Source of the DNA: JAVBQG01 sp031549185
GTDB lineage: Bacteria; Synergistota; Synergistia; Synergistales; Synergistaceae
Direction: 5' to 3'
Assembly (NCBI GenBank): GCA_031549185.1
Contig: JAVBQG010000002.1
Location: forward strand, 37,648 to 101,647
Length of the DNA: 64,000 bases
In this document: positions 1 to 9,166 of the stretch, one piece after another
Layout: each line of letters starts with the position of its first letter
Numbering within the stretch: the stretch's first letter is position 1
Made by a program: the position numbers and the translations under genes
The notes under the pieces: model-generated
What the model was told of the DNA's origin: nothing
Databases searched by the model: none
The model's input: only the letters and a program-made list of their open reading frames with translations

Positions 1-1088
1 AGGTCAAGAGTTGCGGCCTCACGGAGTGCATCAAGATCGCGCACGAGAAAATTTCCGAGAACCGCCTTCCCAAAGAGGAGGAGAATGGCAGGATCAAGCG
101 TGGCGTCGGTGTCGCCTGCATGACGCACGTCTCGGGCAACCGCGGCGGCGACAAGTTCGACGGCTCGTCCGCCATGATCCGCATCCACGAGGACGGCAAC
201 GTCTTTGTCTTCAGCGGCGAGGCCGACATGGGGCAGGGATCGAAGACGGTGTTCGCGCAGATCGCGGCGGAGACGCTCGGCGTGCCGATCGGCACGATCA
301 GCGTGATGCCGCTCGACACCGACACCAGCCCGTTCTGCCTCGGCACCTACTCCAGCCGCGTGACCACGGTCGGCGGCAAGGCGGTCTTCCTGGCCTGCGA
401 GAAGGTCAAGGCGCAGGTGCTGGAGCTGGCGGCGGAGATGACGGACCGCCACACGCACACGCTCTTCGTCGAAGACGGCTTCATCCGCTGCTCGCTGGAT
501 CCGTCGATCAAGCTTCCGCTCAAAAAGGTCGCCACGCAGGCGATCCGCACGAACGTCGGCGTTCCGCTCACGGCCTATGTGACGTACGATCCACCGACGG
601 AGGGTGCGGACTCGAACTTCTACGGCGACTATTCGAGCGCCTACACCTACGCGGCGCAGGGCGTCGAGGTCGAGGTCGATATGCACACCGGCAAGGTGAA
701 GGTGCTTCGCGTGATGGCGGCGCACGACGTCGGCAAGGCCGTCAATCAGCTCGGCGTTCAGGGGCAGATCAACGGCGGCGTCGCGCAGGGCATCGGCTGG
801 TGCCTCTACGAGAACATGCAGTTCGACAAGGGCGTCCCCGTGAACAAAAGCCTGCACGGTTACACGCTGATGACGATCAAGGACATGCCGACGGTCGAGG
901 GTTTCGTCGTCGAGAGTTGCGACCCGATCGGCCCGTACGGGGCGAAAGGCATCGGCGAGCCCACCCTGATTCCCACCGCCCCCGCGATCGCGAACGCGAT
1001 CGAGGATGCGTGCGGCGTCAGGATCCGCAGTCTTCCGATCACGCCGGAAAAACTCTATCGGGCGATCCACAAAGGCGAACAAGGGTAG
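1..1088 (+). CDS. Molybdopterin-binding subunit of a xanthine dehydrogenase-family hydroxylase (5' end outside window)
   Basis: The reading frame is open from base 3, so the start lies before the window and only the C-terminal ~360 residues are seen. This is the large catalytic subunit that binds the molybdenum cofactor and hydroxylates a heterocycle or aldehyde. Visible family motifs are GEADMGQG early on, QGQINGGVAQGIGW in the middle and GAKGIGEP near the end, whose Glu corresponds to the catalytic glutamate of xanthine dehydrogenase. FAD and Fe-S subunits are encoded downstream at 3027 and 3938. The substrate cannot be read from sequence; purine, nicotinate or another azaarene are all possible. 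Confidence 0.9.
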   Translation, partial: VKSCGLTECIKIAHEKISENRLPKEEENGRIKRGVGVACMTHVSGNRGGDKFDGSSAMIRIHEDGNVFVFSGEADMGQGSKTVFAQIAAETLGVPIGTISVMPLDTDTSPFCLGTYSSRVTTVGGKAVFLACEKVKAQVLELAAEMTDRHTHTLFVEDGFIRCSLDPSIKLPLKKVATQAIRTNVGVPLTAYVTYDPPTEGADSNFYGDYSSAYTYAAQGVEVEVDMHTGKVKVLRVMAAHDVGKAVNQLGVQGQINGGVAQGIGWCLYENMQFDKGVPVNKSLHGYTLMTIKDMPTVEGFVVESCDPIGPYGAKGIGEPTLIPTAPAIANAIEDACGVRIRSLPITPEKLYRAIHKGEQG

Positions 1089-3023
1089 GTGCTGATATTG
1101 AAGATCAAGGAAATGCTGGACCAGGGGCAAAAGAGGAAACCGGTCGGGAGAGACAAGACGATCATCGGCGTAATCGCCGTCGCGATGTCCCTCTACCAGC
1201 TGGCGCAGGGCACGTTTTTGACGATACAGCCGCTGACGCACTACTGCATTCACCTGACGTTCATCCTCGTTCTGACGTGTCTCATGTACACGCCGCTCCC
1301 GAATCGCGACAGGACGAAGATACCCGTCTGGGATTATCTCAAGGCAATCGTCATCGCCGTTGGCGGCGTTTATTTCTTCTCCCAGATGGGCCGCTACCTT
1401 GTGCGCTGGCCGCAAGTCGACGAGTTGACGAACTTCGACATCGGCTTCGCTTTGATGTATGTGGCGTTCATCATCTTCCTCACCAAGCGGACGATGGGTT
1501 ACATTCTGCCGTCGATCGGTCTCATTTTCCTGGTGTATGCGCTGTTCGGTCACCTGATACCCGGCATCCTCTTCCATCGCCAGCTCGTGCCGCTCGACGT
1601 TTTGGACCAGTTGATGTTCACGATGAACGGCGTCTACTCGTCGCCGATCGCGGCGGCTTCGACGTTCGTCTTCCTATTCGTGCTGTTCGGATCCTTCTTC
1701 GCTTCCTCCGGGGCCGGGGACTTCTTCTACAAGTTCTCCATGGCAGCGGCCGGTAAGTACGCGGGGGGCGCGGGCAAGGTCGCGATCGTGACGAGCGGCC
1801 TCTTCGGCATGATCAACGGCAGCCCGACGGCGAACGTCGTGACGACGGGGTCGTTCACGATCCCGATGATGAAACGCTCCGGCTACGACCCCGTCTTTAC
1901 GGGCGCGGTATCGGCCGTGGCGGCCACCGGCGGCGGCATCATGCCTCCCATCATGGGCACTGCGGCGTTTCTCATGGTCGAGATGGCGGGCATCCCCTAC
2001 AAGGACATCGCCATCGCGGCGGCTGTGCCGGGCATTCTCTACTACGCGGCGCTGCTGCTGGTCGTTCACTTCCGGGCGAAGAAGCAAGGCCTCTCGGGTG
2101 TGCAGGACGAATCGATGCCGACGGTAGGGGAAGCGCTGCGCGAGGGGTGGATCTTCATTATCCCCTTGATCCTGCTCGTCGCCATGCTCATGTGGGGCTA
2201 TACGGCAACGCTCTCCGCCGTGGTCGGCATCGTCTCCGTCATCGCCGTCTCCGCCCTGCGCAAGAACACGCGCATGTCGGTCAAGGATATCATCCGGGCG
2301 CTCGAGGACGGTGCGATCTCTTCGATTCAGATTACGCTCTCCTGCGCGGTCGCAGGTTGCGTCATCTCCGGCCTCATGACGACGGGGCTCTCGGGTAAAC
2401 TCGCGAGCATGATCCTCTCCGTCGGCGGTGGAAGCATCATCAGCGCCCTGGTCCTGACGGCCGCGATCTGTACGCTCCTCGGCATGGGTATGCCGGTTGC
2501 CGCGGCCTACGCGCTCACGGCGGCGCTCTGCATCCCGTCGCTCTACGAGCTGGGCCTGCATCCGCTCGAGGCGCATATGTTCGTGGTCTACTTCGCCACG
2601 CTCTCCGCCATCACGCCGCCGGTCGCGGTCGCCTCGTACGCCGCCGCCGGAATTGCGGAGGCCAACGCCTCCACGGTCGGTTGGCAGGCGTGCCGGATCG
2701 GCATCGTGTCGTTCACCGTTCCGTTCGTCTTCGCGTTGCAGCCTGCTCTGATGGTGACGCCGGCGAATTTCGGGTTGGCCAGTTTCTGGATCGTCGGCAG
2801 CGCGTCGATCGGCGTGTTCATCCTCTGCGCGGGGCTCGAGGGGTACATGCGCAGGACGATTCCGATGGTCGGACGCGTCGCGCTCGTTCTGGCGGGCGTC
2901 TGCTTGATGTACCCGGAGTTTTACAGCGACATGGTCGGGCTCGTGGCGTTGATTGCGCTCTTGATCCAACAGTATATGCCGGTTCGGGAAGCGAAAGCGG
3001 CAGTAAATAGCAAGGGGGAGTGA
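1089..3023 (+). CDS. TRAP transporter fused permease (DctQM-like, 4TM/12TM)
   Basis: A 644-residue polytopic membrane protein begins with GTG directly after the previous stop; an ATG at 1113 is an alternative start. It has the length and the glycine-rich hydrophobic pattern of fused TRAP permeases, with the DctM signature region around GLFGMINGSPTANVVTTG and a second Gly/Pro-rich repeat around GMGMPVAAAYALTAAL. Such permeases import organic anions using an ion gradient and a periplasmic binding protein, which is not encoded in the visible part. Its position between two subunit genes of a molybdenum hydroxylase implies that it imports that enzyme's substrate. Confidence 0.9.
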   Translation: MLILKIKEMLDQGQKRKPVGRDKTIIGVIAVAMSLYQLAQGTFLTIQPLTHYCIHLTFILVLTCLMYTPLPNRDRTKIPVWDYLKAIVIAVGGVYFFSQMGRYLVRWPQVDELTNFDIGFALMYVAFIIFLTKRTMGYILPSIGLIFLVYALFGHLIPGILFHRQLVPLDVLDQLMFTMNGVYSSPIAAASTFVFLFVLFGSFFASSGAGDFFYKFSMAAAGKYAGGAGKVAIVTSGLFGMINGSPTANVVTTGSFTIPMMKRSGYDPVFTGAVSAVAATGGGIMPPIMGTAAFLMVEMAGIPYKDIAIAAAVPGILYYAALLLVVHFRAKKQGLSGVQDESMPTVGEALREGWIFIIPLILLVAMLMWGYTATLSAVVGIVSVIAVSALRKNTRMSVKDIIRALEDGAISSIQITLSCAVAGCVISGLMTTGLSGKLASMILSVGGGSIISALVLTAAICTLLGMGMPVAAAYALTAALCIPSLYELGLHPLEAHMFVVYFATLSAITPPVAVASYAAAGIAEANASTVGWQACRIGIVSFTVPFVFALQPALMVTPANFGLASFWIVGSASIGVFILCAGLEGYMRRTIPMVGRVALVLAGVCLMYPEFYSDMVGLVALIALLIQQYMPVREAKAAVNSKGE

Positions 3024-3026
3024 AGC

Positions 3027-3941
3027 ATGAGCTCGACTGTTGTGGCTTCCGGTTCTAACAGAGTCAGAACCGAAAATTATCTATTCCCGCGCAGCATCGA
3101 AGAATGCGTGAAGATGCTCGCGGAGCATAAGGGAGAAGCGCGCATTGTCGCGGGCGGAACCGACCTCGTCCTCTGGATGAGAGAGGGCAAGGTTCCCCAG
3201 CGCACGCTCGTCGACGTCTCCCGCATCGAGGGGATCGACGCCTTCGAATTGCGCGCGGGCGAGATGGTCCTCGGCGCTGGGATGACGCACGCAGCCGTTG
3301 CCGCGAACGGAGACGTGAAAAAATATTTTCCGGCGCTCGCCGACGGCTGCCGTTCGGTCGGCTCGCCGCAGATTCGGCACATCGCGACGCTCGGCGGCAA
3401 CATCGTCAGCGCGCAGCCCGCGGCGGACTCGGTGATCCCGATGACGGCGCTCGACGCGCGGTGCGAGATCGTCTCCGAGAGCGGCAGCAGGATCGTGCCC
3501 CTCGGCGAACTCCACGCCGGCGTCGGCAAGAGCAACGTCGATCCGTCGCGCGAGATCATCGCGAAGATTTTCATCCCGATCCCGGACAAGCCGTACGCGT
3601 GCGCGTTTACGAGGACGGCCCCGCGCGAGGCGATGGCGCTGCCGATCGTCAATGCGGCGGTTCGCATCGTGGTGTACGGTGGGGCGGTCTCGGACGCGCG
3701 CATCGCGGTTGCGCCGGTCGCAGTGACGCCCTTCCGCGCGAGCGAGGCGGAGGCGTTCCTGGTCGGGAAAGATCCGGCGGACAAAAAAATTCTCGCCGAA
3801 GCAGCGCGTATCGCGTCGGCAGAGGCGAAACCGAGAGACTCTCTGCAGAGGGGCTCGGGCGAGTACAGAAAGGTTTTGGTCGGTGATCTCGTGGAGAAGG
3901 CGCTGATCGAGGCGTCGTCGGATATCAGGGGGGTGCGGTGA
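3027..3941 (+). CDS. FAD-binding subunit of xanthine dehydrogenase-family hydroxylase
   Basis: This 304-residue protein has the CoxM/XdhB fold. The FAD pyrophosphate-binding loop AGGTDLVLWM lies near residue 42, and the second FAD motif (GSPQIRHIATLGGNIVSAQP) lies near residues 110-130, followed by the C-terminal CO-dehydrogenase flavoprotein domain. It passes electrons from the molybdenum/Fe-S subunits to NAD or another acceptor. The start is ATG with GGGGGAG upstream. It overlaps the next gene by four bases (GTGA), so the two are translationally coupled. Confidence 0.93.
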   Translation: MSSTVVASGSNRVRTENYLFPRSIEECVKMLAEHKGEARIVAGGTDLVLWMREGKVPQRTLVDVSRIEGIDAFELRAGEMVLGAGMTHAAVAANGDVKKYFPALADGCRSVGSPQIRHIATLGGNIVSAQPAADSVIPMTALDARCEIVSESGSRIVPLGELHAGVGKSNVDPSREIIAKIFIPIPDKPYACAFTRTAPREAMALPIVNAAVRIVVYGGAVSDARIAVAPVAVTPFRASEAEAFLVGKDPADKKILAEAARIASAEAKPRDSLQRGSGEYRKVLVGDLVEKALIEASSDIRGVR

Positions 3942-4438
3942 CGATGCGGACGATATCGTGTGTGGTCAACGGAAGAGAGCGGACGCTGTCGATCGATCCG
4001 AACAGGACGCTCGCGGATATGTTGCGCAAGGACCTCGCTCTCACCGGCACCAAGAAGGGGTGCGAGGAGGGCGAGTGCGGCGCCTGTACGGTGTTGCTGA
4101 ATGGAGCCCCGGTGAACAGCTGCATCGTTCCGGCGATGAAGGCGGACGGTGCCGACATTGTGACGATCGAGGGGCTGGAGGGCAAAGACGGTGAGCTGCA
4201 TCCGATCCAGGAGGCGTTCATCGAGGTCGGGGCCGTGCAGTGCGGCTTCTGCACACCGGGCGTTATCCTGTCCGCGAAGGCGCTGCTCGACGCGACGCCC
4301 GCGCCGACGCGCGACGAGGTCGCGGAGGAGCTTTCGGGGCACCTCTGCCGTTGCACGGGCTACCTGCAGTTCTACGAGGCGCTCGAGCTGGCCTCGAAAA
4401 AGATCGCCGAGCGGCGAGATCAAAAAGTGGCGGTGTAA
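3938..4438 (+). CDS. [2Fe-2S] subunit of xanthine dehydrogenase-family hydroxylase
   Basis: This 166-residue protein carries two [2Fe-2S] sites. The N-terminal plant-ferredoxin-type site is CEEGECGACTVLLNG (about residues 42-56). The C-terminal helical site is CGFCTPG plus CRCTGY (about residues 98-140). This is the small electron-transfer subunit of the three-subunit hydroxylase encoded at 1, 3027 and 3938. The GTG start overlaps the stop of the FAD subunit gene. Confidence 0.95.
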   Translation: MTMRTISCVVNGRERTLSIDPNRTLADMLRKDLALTGTKKGCEEGECGACTVLLNGAPVNSCIVPAMKADGADIVTIEGLEGKDGELHPIQEAFIEVGAVQCGFCTPGVILSAKALLDATPAPTRDEVAEELSGHLCRCTGYLQFYEALELASKKIAERRDQKVAV

Positions 4439-4441
4439 ACG

Positions 4442-6934
4442 ATGTCCGCTGTAAATATTTTTTCGCCGATCAAAATCAAGTCGCTCGAGTTACCGAACCG
4501 CGTGATCATGTCGCCGATGTTCACAAACTCGGCGGCCGACAATGGGTTTGTGTCGAACGACACGATCAAGCACTACGTCGACCGTGCGCGCTCGGGTGTC
4601 GGCATGATCATGACCGAGCACACCAGCGTCAGTTCGAAGTACATCCACGCCGGGCAGCGCCTTCAGATCAGCCGCGACGAGCACATTGCCGGGCTCGCCA
4701 GGCTCGTGAAGGCCGTGCACGAGGAGGACTGCAAGATCGGCCTCCAGATCGCGCACTCGATCTACGGCGTTGGCGTCAAAATCGACGAACTGACGAACGA
4801 GGAGTGCTACGGCATCATCGACGACTTCGTCCTGGGCGCGCGCCGCGCGCGTGAGGCAGGGTTCGACGCGCTCGAACTGCACTACGCGCATACCTATACG
4901 ATGGCGGACTTCATCTCGCGCCGTACGAACGTCCGTACAGACGAGTTCGGCGGAGATATTTACGGCCGCATGTTCATTCACCTCGAGACTCTGAAGAAGG
5001 TCCGCGCGATGTACGGTCCGGACTTCCCGATCTTCGCACGCATCAGCGCCGAGGAGTTCGTTCTCGGCGGCAACACGATCGTGCAGAGCCGCATCTTCGC
5101 ACAGGAGCTGGTCAAACACGGTGTCGACTGCATGGACGTCTCCGCCGGCGTGCGCTTCGACGACGGCGGCCTCAAGGGTTACAGCGACCAGCGCGGCAAG
5201 CCGACCATCGAGTACCCCGACGGACCGAACGTATATCTGGCCGAGGACATCAAGCGCCACGTCGACGTACCGGTCGTGACGGTGGGCAAGCTGGGCAATC
5301 CCGACTTCGCGAAGGATGTGATCGCCTCCGGGCGCGCCGACCTGGTCGCCCTCGCCCGCCCGCTGATCGCCGACCCGATGTGGGTCCGCAAGGTCCGCGA
5401 CGGCCGCAACGACATGCTCACCGAGTGCCTCTACTGTACCGAGTGCCTCTACGAGCGCCACGATCCGAAGGCGTACGTCCACTGCATGCGCTATACCTGC
5501 CAGAACGCCTGCCCATCGGGCGTCGAGGTTCCAATCTATCTCGACCTCGCGCGGCAGAAGAAGTACAAAGAGGCCTATCGCGTGATCCAGGAGGAGAACC
5601 CGCTCGTGTTGACCTGCGGCCGCGTCTGCAACCACGCCTGCGAAGACCTCTGCAACCGCGTGAAGATCGACGAGCCGATCGCCATCCGGGGCGTGAAGCG
5701 CTTCATCACCGACGCCGTGCTCGAAGCGGAGGGCAAGTTCCCCCTGCCGGAGATGCAGCCGAGCAACGGCAAAAAAGTCGCCGTCGTCGGCAGCGGTCCC
5801 TCGGGCCTCTCCTGCGCGTTCTACCTGAGCAGGAAGGGCTACGATGTGACGGTCTTCGAGGCGCTCCCCGTCGTCGGCGGCGTGCTCGCCGTCGGCCTGC
5901 CGGAGTACCGCCTGCCGCGCGACAAGTTCGAGAAGGAGCTCGACGTCCTGCGCGAGATGGGCGTCAAGTTCGAGACGAACCAGCGCCTCGGCGTCCAGTT
6001 CTCGCTCGACGATCTGAAAAAATCCGGTTGCGAGTCGGTCTATCTTTCCGTCGGCGCCACCGCCGAGCGCAGGCTCGGCGTGCCTGGCGAGGACGCGAAG
6101 GGCGTCGCGCACGGCATCGGTTTTCTGCGGGACGCGCACCTCGACCGCGAGGCGGTGAAAAAAGAGATCGCCGGCAAGCGCGTGCTCGTCATCGGCGGCG
6201 GCAACGTGGCGGTCGACTGCGCGAGGGTCGCGCTGCGCCTCGGCGCGGCCAACGTAGCGCTCGCCTGTCTCGAGAAGCGCGAGCAGATGCCCGCCTTCGA
6301 CTACGAGGTCGTGGAGGCCGAGGAAGAGGGCGTGACGCTGCACCTCGGCTGGGGGCCGCAGGAGATCCGCACGGAGAACGGCGCGGCCATTGGCGTGACG
6401 CTCGGCAAGTGCACGTCGCTCTTCAACGAGAGCGGGGCCTTTGCGCCCGTCTGCGATCCCTTCCAGGAGCTGAGTCTCGACGCCGACTACGTCGTCGTGG
6501 CGATCGGCCAGGCGCTCGACAAGACATTCGAGGCGAAGGACGGCGGCGAGGCAAAAATCGTTGACTTTCGCGGCAACACGATCAAGGCGTCGTACTACGG
6601 CGCCACGCGCACGCCCGGCATCTTCGCCGGCGGCGACTGCACCACGGGGCCGGCGACGGTCATCTCGGCGGTGGCCCGCGGCAAGAACGCCGCCTCGTCG
6701 ATCGACCGGACGCTTGGCGGCGACGGCCAGGTCGTCGGTAAGAAGACCTTCGTGCGCGAGCTGAGCAAACCGGTCGACGAGACGGAGGCGAAGCGCGCCG
6801 AGATGCCGATGCTCTCGGTCGGCGAACGCCGCGGGTGCTTCGACGAAGTCGAGTGCGGTCTCACGGAGGAGAGCATGATCTACGAGACGAGCCGCTGCCT
6901 CCGCTGCGACGTGCTCAAGGTGAGCCGGCTGTAA
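4442..6934 (+). CDS. Old Yellow Enzyme TIM barrel fused to GltD-like flavoprotein oxidoreductase
   Basis: This 830-residue protein has an N-terminal FMN TIM barrel of the NADH:flavin oxidoreductase / 2,4-dienoyl-CoA reductase family (about 1-345). A cysteine cluster CLYCTEC (about 329-335) is a probable 4Fe-4S site. A second cysteine-rich segment (CQNACPSG, CGRVCNHACEDLCN) is typical of the glutamate-synthase small subunit. It is followed by FAD-binding VVGSGPSGLS (about 449) and NAD(P)-binding GGGNVAVDC (about 584) Rossmann motifs. A short tail ends in CLRCD. It starts three bases after the Fe-S subunit gene, so it belongs to the same operon. A reductase acting on the product of the molybdenum hydroxylase is an inference. 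Confidence 0.88.
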   Translation: MSAVNIFSPIKIKSLELPNRVIMSPMFTNSAADNGFVSNDTIKHYVDRARSGVGMIMTEHTSVSSKYIHAGQRLQISRDEHIAGLARLVKAVHEEDCKIGLQIAHSIYGVGVKIDELTNEECYGIIDDFVLGARRAREAGFDALELHYAHTYTMADFISRRTNVRTDEFGGDIYGRMFIHLETLKKVRAMYGPDFPIFARISAEEFVLGGNTIVQSRIFAQELVKHGVDCMDVSAGVRFDDGGLKGYSDQRGKPTIEYPDGPNVYLAEDIKRHVDVPVVTVGKLGNPDFAKDVIASGRADLVALARPLIADPMWVRKVRDGRNDMLTECLYCTECLYERHDPKAYVHCMRYTCQNACPSGVEVPIYLDLARQKKYKEAYRVIQEENPLVLTCGRVCNHACEDLCNRVKIDEPIAIRGVKRFITDAVLEAEGKFPLPEMQPSNGKKVAVVGSGPSGLSCAFYLSRKGYDVTVFEALPVVGGVLAVGLPEYRLPRDKFEKELDVLREMGVKFETNQRLGVQFSLDDLKKSGCESVYLSVGATAERRLGVPGEDAKGVAHGIGFLRDAHLDREAVKKEIAGKRVLVIGGGNVAVDCARVALRLGAANVALACLEKREQMPAFDYEVVEAEEEGVTLHLGWGPQEIRTENGAAIGVTLGKCTSLFNESGAFAPVCDPFQELSLDADYVVVAIGQALDKTFEAKDGGEAKIVDFRGNTIKASYYGATRTPGIFAGGDCTTGPATVISAVARGKNAASSIDRTLGGDGQVVGKKTFVRELSKPVDETEAKRAEMPMLSVGERRGCFDEVECGLTEESMIYETSRCLRCDVLKVSRL

Positions 6935-6970
6935 AACAGGTAATCTGGAAAAAGCGTGTCACGCTTCCAC

Positions 6971-7018
6971 AAAGCGCGGGTCCCGGCCATTTCGTTGAAC
7001 CGGGACTCGCGCTTTTTC
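6971..7018. terminator. Rho-independent terminator between convergent genes
   Basis: A 16-bp stem (6971-6986 with 7000-7015, one G:T wobble) has a 13-base loop and is followed by CTTTTTCC. It ends the hydroxylase operon and probably also serves the convergent minus-strand gene, as A-rich sequence lies on the other side. Confidence 0.85.
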
Positions 7019-7022
7019 CGTT

Positions 7023-7520
7023 CTACAACACCGCCGCCCTCTCCTCCTGCCGCAACTTTCGCCGCAACGCGGACCAGTCCGGAAGGGCGGCGGCGACTTC
7101 GTTCCAGAAGGCCTTGCTGTGGTTCATCTGCTTCAGGTGGCAGAGCTCGTGGACGACGATGTACTCGGCGACGTGGGGGGAGAGCATGGCGATGCGCGAG
7201 TTGAACGACAGGTCGCCGCGCGCGTTGCACGATCCCCAGCGGGTCTTCGCGTAGCGCACGCCCGCGCTGCGAGGGCGGAGGGACAATTTTTTCGACCAGA
7301 GCGGCAGCAGATGCCGGACGATCTCCTCCGTCCGGGCCGTGTACCAGTGAAGCAGGACAGTATGCCCCTCGTGCGCGCGATTTGCGGGGAACAACAGGTA
7401 CGCGCCGTCGTCGGAGAAGCGTACTTTATCGGTGCCGTCGTATTTCAAAAGAAGAGGCCTGCCGAGATAGGGAAACGTCTCCCCTTCGCGGCAGGATCTT
7501 TTGTCTGCGTCCGTCGTCAT
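7023..7520 (-). CDS. YgjP/DUF45-family zinc metallopeptidase-like protein
   Basis: This 165-residue protein has the DUF45 (YgjP, SprT-like) signature: a KTRWGSC block near residue 92 and the zinc motif HELCH at 124-128, followed by HLKQMNHSKAFW. It is probably a cytoplasmic metalloprotease-like protein of unknown substrate. Its ATG overlaps the stop of the upstream diguanylate cyclase gene by four bases (ATGA), so the two are co-transcribed. Confidence 0.85.
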   Translation of the reverse strand: MTTDADKRSCREGETFPYLGRPLLLKYDGTDKVRFSDDGAYLLFPANRAHEGHTVLLHWYTARTEEIVRHLLPLWSKKLSLRPRSAGVRYAKTRWGSCNARGDLSFNSRIAMLSPHVAEYIVVHELCHLKQMNHSKAFWNEVAAALPDWSALRRKLRQEERAAVL

Positions 7521-9154
7521 TTTTTCTTCGTATTCTCGAGAGGCTTCTTCCTGTTCTCCTTATCCTGGTACATCGCCTTGTCCGCGACTTCGATCAGCGC
7601 ATCCAGCGAAACCGGCTTTTCTGGGTCGAAGACCGCCTTGCCGTGGGAGAGGGAGACCTCGTAGGGGAGCTCTCTGTTCCTGTTGATCTGGGTCACGCTC
7701 TCCTGTATGCGCGCCCAGGCCTCCATCACGCCCTGGCGGTCGCAGTGGGGGAGTACGATCAGAAATTCGTCGCCGCCGTAGCGGCAGAGGATGTCGTCGG
7801 CGCGCAGATGGCTGATGAGCAGGCCGCTCACGCGTTTGAGCAGGACGTCCCCCTCCGCGTGCCCGTAGGTGTCGTTGATCGATTTGAACCTGTCCAGGTC
7901 GATGAAGATGATTGCGAAGGGGTATTTGTTGCTGAGCGACAGCTCCCTGGTGTTGCCCAGGATCGAGAGCCCCGCGCGGCGGTTGAAGGCGCCGGTGAGG
8001 AAATCCTTGTTCGCCTGCTCGCGTACCTCCACCTCGATGGAGCGCCCCAGCCGGACGCGCTGTTCGATGGCAAGGGCCATGTCGTCGAAGGCCCTCGCCA
8101 GGATCGCGATCTCGTCCGGGAAACCGTCCTCTTCCGCCTGCTGGGACATGTCGCCCTCGGCGAACCTCCTGGTCGCGCCGACGAGTTTTTTCAGGGGCAG
8201 GACGACGTACCGGCGCCCTAGATAGAGGGCGGCGGCGGCGATGCAGGCGATACAGGCCAAGACCAGCACGATGCTTCGGTTGATGGTGCGCGACACGTTG
8301 GCGACGGCTTCTTTCTGCAGCAGCGACGTGAAGACGGTCATATACGGCTCCGCCTCGCCGTCCCCCCTCAGACGGGTGTAGCCGAAGAATCGCTGCATCC
8401 CTGACAGCTCGTCGATGTACAGGGAACCGTGATCGTCTCTGCTGGTCTTGATCTGCTCCCAGATGCCGGGGTATATCGCCTCTCCTTTTTCGGAGGCCGT
8501 GGGAGCCGGATAGCGGAAGATGAAGCAGCCCGACCTGTCGAGCAGCGAATAGTTGATGCCCTGCGGCGGTTCGATTTTTCCCGCCACGCTGCTGTAGACG
8601 GTACTCTTGAGCAGGAGGATCAGCGCGAACTGCGGTTTACCGCTGCTGTCGGAGTGAAGTCCCTGTACGTAGGGGATGACCGTCTCCTTGTAGGGTTTGC
8701 CGGCGAACAACTCCCCCCGGTAGATTTTCTCGTTCAGGCGCGGGATCGATTTGAGGATCGGAGCGATTGTGGTGGGCGTGTCGGTCCTGCCCGATGCCAA
8801 CACCTCGCCGGTCGCGGTGGTCAGCAGGATGTCGCTGAAGAGGTATTCGTAGGTCATGCGCTCTTGAAACATTCTGTTACAGCGCACGTAATCGAGCGTT
8901 TCGACGCTCGGCTGCTCCCGCAGGCGCTTCATGTAGGAGGTCGCGATGTCGTCCACCATGGCGTAGGAGAGGGCGAGTCCGGTGGCGAAGTCGGCCGCGG
9001 TGGTGGATACCAGGTCGACCGTCCGCTGCCTGCCGCTGTAGCCGACCCACCCCAGCACGAGCAGGGGTGGGATCGACGTCATGACGACCAACAGGACGAG
9101 GAGCGTCCTGATGGACAAGGCTCTTCTCGGTCGTTTCCTTTCGTCCGTTTCCAT
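7517..9154 (-). CDS. Membrane diguanylate cyclase with extracellular sensor, HAMP and GGDEF domains
   Basis: This 545-residue protein has a first membrane helix near 18-40 and a large extracytoplasmic sensor region, probably Cache-type. A second helix near 293-312 leads to a HAMP region (about 312-365) and a C-terminal GGDEF domain. The active-site motif YGGDEF is intact near 455-461, so c-di-GMP synthesis is expected. An RADD motif five residues before GGDEF matches the RxxD inhibitory I-site, so product feedback is expected. The gene is coupled to the downstream metallopeptidase gene. Confidence 0.9.
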   Translation of the reverse strand: METDERKRPRRALSIRTLLVLLVVMTSIPPLLVLGWVGYSGRQRTVDLVSTTAADFATGLALSYAMVDDIATSYMKRLREQPSVETLDYVRCNRMFQERMTYEYLFSDILLTTATGEVLASGRTDTPTTIAPILKSIPRLNEKIYRGELFAGKPYKETVIPYVQGLHSDSSGKPQFALILLLKSTVYSSVAGKIEPPQGINYSLLDRSGCFIFRYPAPTASEKGEAIYPGIWEQIKTSRDDHGSLYIDELSGMQRFFGYTRLRGDGEAEPYMTVFTSLLQKEAVANVSRTINRSIVLVLACIACIAAAALYLGRRYVVLPLKKLVGATRRFAEGDMSQQAEEDGFPDEIAILARAFDDMALAIEQRVRLGRSIEVEVREQANKDFLTGAFNRRAGLSILGNTRELSLSNKYPFAIIFIDLDRFKSINDTYGHAEGDVLLKRVSGLLISHLRADDILCRYGGDEFLIVLPHCDRQGVMEAWARIQESVTQINRNRELPYEVSLSHGKAVFDPEKPVSLDALIEVADKAMYQDKENRKKPLENTKKK

Positions 9155-9166
9155 CGCCGATTCTTC

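Noticed and set aside
11..1756. A 581-codon plus-strand frame over the hydroxylase subunit and TRAP genes
   Set aside because: It is Arg/His-rich, crosses the boundary of two well-recognised genes and has no family signature.
4490..6343. A 617-codon minus-strand frame
   Set aside because: It is antisense to the OYE-GltD gene, whose flavin and nucleotide motifs are clear; the composition is that of a shadow frame.
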